Positions 61,316 through 64,000 of a stretch of 64,000 nt of DNA are shown here, one piece after another. Positions within the stretch are counted from its first letter, which is position 1; each line of letters begins with the position of its first letter. Origin of the DNA: UBA1444 sp964601085 (GTDB lineage: Bacteria > Bacillota > Negativicutes > UBA1444); contig CAZRLN010000009.1 of the NCBI GenBank assembly GCA_964601085.1, positions 1-64,000 on the forward strand, read 5' to 3'. Under the pieces are notes generated by a model. The model had not been told where the DNA came from and did no database searches. It saw only the letters and a list, made by a program, of their open reading frames with translations. Position numbers and translations under genes: made by a program.

Positions 61316-63019
61316 TTACACGTCCCGTTCCTTTAACAGGCCTACCAGATCAAGCAGGGCAGCCTTGGTTTCGCCGGTGGTTTCGCCAAGCAATCCGGCG
61401 ATTTCCTGCGCCACGTGCATTTGACGATTAATGATTTCAGCGGCTTTATCGATTGTTTCCATCTTCACTTTCTGAAGCTCCCGGTTTTGTTTCTCCCGTT
61501 CACTGATGTCCGTAATGATCAAAATTACCATTTTGTGTTCCCGGATTGGCAGAATCATTTGTTCCGTAATTAAAGACCGTTCCGGATATTCAATCCGACG
61601 GGCCGCTAGTTTTTCCTGGGTTTCGACAGCGTAGATCAAATCCGAGCAGTCCATGATTTGCGACAGACTGGTCCCTTTCACCAAATCCACGCGATGACCG
61701 AACATCTTTTCCGAAGCCGGATTGAATTCCTGAATGATCATGTTTTCGTCAACCACGATGATGGCGTTGAGAGAATTGTCCATGACCATGTTTGAGAAAG
61801 ACTCGGCTTTCGATTTCATGTAGGGAATGCACATGTCGACTTCCGCCAACCCCTGCCAGACGGCGATGGCTTTCTCCCGACAGGTGCTGTAACCGCAGGC
61901 CCCGCAGTTTTTTTCATCCGCTTTGTTGAACTTGGCGGTTTTGGCAAGGATCTCTCGTATTTCAATTTCACTGGGTTCCATGGATAGGATCGGCGCGGGG
62001 GTGTGGTGGCGCGATAAGGCTTCGGGAAGCATCGTAAAATTTAAAAGGCTGTCGGTGGCCTGACGGGCAAAATTTACGACCTTGGCCCGCTTGACCGGTG
62101 TGCCGTCCTGCACGGGAATTCCGGGCCCGCCGATGCAACCGCCGTCACAGGCGAGAGCTTCCACAAACCGAGGGGATATCTCCCAATTGCTCATGCATTC
62201 AAACACTTCCATACAGTTTTGCAGGCCATGGACGGTTATGACATCGGTATCGGTTTCGTCATGCTCGGTAAAGCTTTTCAATATTCCGCCGGTGATGGGG
62301 AAGAAGCGGGAAGGTCCCGGTGTGTCGAGCGCAGCGTTGTCTTCGGGAATAGAATCTTGACGCATGTCGACGCCGGCGAGCCATTGCTGGAGATGTTCAA
62401 AAGTGAGCACGGCGTCAATGGAGCCGACGAGATCGGCATCGCGGCCTTCGGCGATTTTGGCGATGCAGGGGCCGATGAATACAACGAACACTTCCGCGCC
62501 TAATTTTTCTTTCAGGATACGGCCGTGAGCGATCATTGGCGAAACCACCGGCGCTAAATTGCGGGTGAGATTGGGATAATATTTTTCAACCAATCGGGTT
62601 ACTACCGGACAGCAACAGGAAATGACCGGATAATCGGCAGTTGCCAGCAGAGAGGCATAGATTTCGGACACGGCAGCGGCGCCGACGGCGGTTTCTTCCA
62701 CAGCGCAGGCGCCAAAGCGTTTCAACAGGGTGCGGAGTTGTCCGAAAGATAAGTTTTCAAAGGCGGTAACAAAGGATGGCGCAATACTGAAAGCAACTTT
62801 TTTTTCGGCGCCCAAGGCAGCTTTCACGATTTCAAGCTGATTTTCAACTTGTTTGGCCTGTTGCGGGCACTCCACCACACATTTGCCGCACAGAATACAT
62901 TTATCCAGAACCACGCTGGCATGACCGCTTTCAATGCCGATCGCCTTGACCGGGCAGGAGCGGACGCAACGGTGGCAGTCCTGACAATTGACTTTTTGGG
63001 TAGTGATGACCTGTTTCAT
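61316..63019 (-). CDS. Sensory [FeFe]-hydrogenase with PAS domain (HydS/group C-like)
   Basis: A 567-residue soluble protein: two [4Fe-4S] clusters (CQDCHRCVRSCP and CILCGKCVVECP), an H-cluster domain with variant loops (L1 ISCCCPV, L2 IGPCIAKIAE, L3 ALACDGGCIGGPG), another Cys motif (CGACGYSTCREKA), a PAS domain (about 415-520) and a C-terminal coiled helix. Absence of the usual TSCCP loop and presence of PAS mark it as a putative hydrogen sensor rather than a catalytic enzyme. Output is probably through the neighbouring PP2C phosphatase, three bases downstream. The start overlaps the stop of the [2Fe-2S] gene by four bases. Confidence 0.9.
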   Translation of the reverse strand: MKQVITTQKVNCQDCHRCVRSCPVKAIGIESGHASVVLDKCILCGKCVVECPQQAKQVENQLEIVKAALGAEKKVAFSIAPSFVTAFENLSFGQLRTLLKRFGACAVEETAVGAAAVSEIYASLLATADYPVISCCCPVVTRLVEKYYPNLTRNLAPVVSPMIAHGRILKEKLGAEVFVVFIGPCIAKIAEGRDADLVGSIDAVLTFEHLQQWLAGVDMRQDSIPEDNAALDTPGPSRFFPITGGILKSFTEHDETDTDVITVHGLQNCMEVFECMSNWEISPRFVEALACDGGCIGGPGIPVQDGTPVKRAKVVNFARQATDSLLNFTMLPEALSRHHTPAPILSMEPSEIEIREILAKTAKFNKADEKNCGACGYSTCREKAIAVWQGLAEVDMCIPYMKSKAESFSNMVMDNSLNAIIVVDENMIIQEFNPASEKMFGHRVDLVKGTSLSQIMDCSDLIYAVETQEKLAARRIEYPERSLITEQMILPIREHKMVILIITDISEREKQNRELQKVKMETIDKAAEIINRQMHVAQEIAGLLGETTGETKAALLDLVGLLKERDV

Positions 63020-63267
63020 CCAGCTTCTCCGTTCAGCACATATTTTGTGAACAGCTCAAAAACTTGATCTTTGGATACATGCGTTATAATCAAATCGTCA
63101 ATTTGAACTACAACGCCTTCCGTGCAACGTCCCTGACAGAAGTTCCCGGCCATCTGAACCCGGGCATGAACCTGATGACGTTCGATGAGCGCCAGAAAAG
63201 CTTCCAGAACGCCGTTGGCTCCTTTTAGATGACAGGCGCTGCCAAGACAGACCGAGATGGTAACCAT
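63016..63267 (-). CDS. Thioredoxin-like [2Fe-2S] protein, first gene of the hydrogenase cluster
   Basis: An 83-residue [2Fe-2S] domain protein with ligands in CLGSACHLKG and CQGRCTEGVVV. It is homologous to the other small ferredoxin of the cluster, but differs throughout. It opens the leftward five-gene operon and overlaps the sensory hydrogenase start (ATGA). It probably brings electrons to or from the sensor. The ATG has only a weak GGGGTGA ribosome site; much longer in-frame extensions lack family similarity and are rejected. The 224-base gap to the right-hand gene holds the divergent promoters, but I found no clear boxes. Confidence 0.9.
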   Translation of the reverse strand: MVTISVCLGSACHLKGANGVLEAFLALIERHQVHARVQMAGNFCQGRCTEGVVVQIDDLIITHVSKDQVFELFTKYVLNGEAG

Positions 63268-63491
63268 GGCTTCGTCACCCCAATGCGCTGTGAAAAGTTT
63301 CACTATATTAATGGTTATTATTTTACTAGATGCGGAAAGTTTTCGCAACCGGCAGCCTTTTGGAGCAGGATTTTTTGACCGGGCATCCAATATATACAGA
63401 TTAAAATGTAATTTGGTAATTGCATCAATTACCGCAAGGCTCCTGTCATCGCGTTTAATTGACAACGAATTAATATTACGGGGGAATCGAT

Positions 63492-64000
63492 TTGTTTTCG
63501 CACTATCTGGCAAGCCAGTTCCTGTTCCCGGTCTTGGCCGCTTTGTTTTTTTTGCTGAATAAAAACAGCCGCCTTCGTCGGTTCGCTGTTTTTTTTGTGG
63601 GTTTGGTGTTGCTATTGACCGCCGCCTGGGTTCTTGTGCTGGGGCAGGGAATTTTCCGGCCGGACGGAATCGTTTCGTCGCTGTTGGGACATTTATTTTC
63701 TTTGGGAAATGGCGCCTTGCTTTTCGGCATCGGCTATGTTGGCTGGCGCTGGGGTGATCGTTGGCTGACTGGATTCGCCTTGGCCCAAGTCACGCTATTG
63801 GGGTGGATATTGACACTCCCCGGCGGGCCAAGCGGTTCAGGAGCTTTTGTGTTGGACCATTTGTCGGGGTTGATGTTATTTCTGGCCGATGGCGTGGGAG
63901 CCTTGCTACTGATATGTGCGGCGGCTCGGCCGGAAGCGGCGAAACCTCGTCGTTCCGCCAAAGGACGAAATTTCTCCTTGATTTTTGTTGCGGCGTTATT
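63492..64000 (+). CDS. NuoL/EchA-like membrane subunit, N-terminal part (cut by window edge)
   Basis: A rightward reading frame without stop from a TTG at 63492 to the window end (169 codons), with no ATG near its start. It begins MFSHYLASQFLFPVLAALFF and shows four or more hydrophobic helices. The segment VLDHLSGLMLFLADGVGALLLI matches the strongly conserved DxLSxLM...GxGxLI stretch of proton-pumping NADH dehydrogenase/Ech/Mrp subunits. GGGGGAA precedes the TTG. The rest of the gene and its operon lie outside. An energy-converting hydrogenase or related complex next to the hydrogen-sensing cluster is plausible, but not shown. Confidence 0.6.
   Translation, partial: MFSHYLASQFLFPVLAALFFLLNKNSRLRRFAVFFVGLVLLLTAAWVLVLGQGIFRPDGIVSSLLGHLFSLGNGALLFGIGYVGWRWGDRWLTGFALAQVTLLGWILTLPGGPSGSGAFVLDHLSGLMLFLADGVGALLLICAAARPEAAKPRRSAKGRNFSLIFVAAL

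Overview
The window reads as a nitrogen-fixing, hydrogen-metabolising anaerobe with outer-membrane-type transport systems. The best fit is a diderm Firmicute of the Negativicutes (Sporomusaceae-like). This is an inference from gene content: a clostridial-type nif operon (nifH-I1-I2-D-K-E-N-B with a NifD insertion), [FeFe]-hydrogenases with the maturase HydG, anaerobic FeoAB, folate/histidine fermentation genes, an RND efflux pump and an LplT-like lysophospholipid flippase (the last two suggest a second membrane). Purines in strong ribosome binding sites and many GTG/TTG starts fit this group. I see no tRNA, rRNA, CRISPR array, insertion sequence or prophage.

Layout. 0-9.4 kb: a papain-fold peptidase-like protein, a sensor kinase/response regulator/HD-GYP signalling set, a TM1266-family regulator with hydG behind a structured leader, a MORN-repeat protein, two L,D-transpeptidases that overlap tail to tail, and a soluble chemoreceptor. 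9.6-18.9 kb: a LonB-like protease, a histidine kinase with an amino-acid-binding-type sensor, an NtrC-type sigma-54 activator, and then a PAS protein, GltS, FtcD and FchA behind a well-formed -24/-12 promoter with candidate upstream activator sites. 19-25.4 kb: a universal stress protein, CheV, and a TetR-controlled RND pump. 25.4-30 kb: a MarR regulator facing a 46-residue peptide gene with a perfect palindromic operator, a DMT exporter, and feoAB under Fur-like boxes. 30-35 kb: an AbgT transporter with an M20 amidohydrolase, a divergent regulator with a degenerate GGDEF-like region, and a short ArgA-type acetyltransferase. 35-45 kb: a 450-base hairpin-rich leader followed by the complete Mo-nitrogenase operon, ending with a [2Fe-2S] ferredoxin and an AnfO-like protein. 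45-50.4 kb: a diguanylate cyclase, CheX and receiver-CheX proteins, a PocR-PAS-GGDEF-HD-GYP protein and a small unknown. 50.4-58.4 kb: urocanase, LarE, MnmA, LplT, an FMN alpha-hydroxy-acid oxidase-like protein, a small unknown and an HD-GYP protein. 58.4-63.3 kb: a minus-strand hydrogen-sensing cluster (two thioredoxin-like [2Fe-2S] proteins, a PAS-containing sensory [FeFe]-hydrogenase, a PP2C/SpoIIE phosphatase and a group-B-like [FeFe]-hydrogenase). The right edge carries the start of a NuoL/EchA-like membrane subunit read from a TTG codon.

How the genes fit together. Three themes dominate: nitrogen fixation with post-translational NifI control; hydrogen metabolism and sensing (HydG in the left part, the sensory hydrogenase set at the right), which deals with the H2 that nitrogenase releases; and amino-acid/folate catabolism (urocanase, FtcD, FchA, GltS, AbgT-amidohydrolase). 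Around these lies dense c-di-GMP, chemotaxis and two-component signalling. The points most worth a second look are the MarR/46-aa peptide unit, the nif leader RNA, the sigma-54 control region before the GltS-FtcD-FchA genes, the hydG leader, the AnfO-like protein inside a Mo-nif operon, and the hydrogenase/phosphatase cluster.
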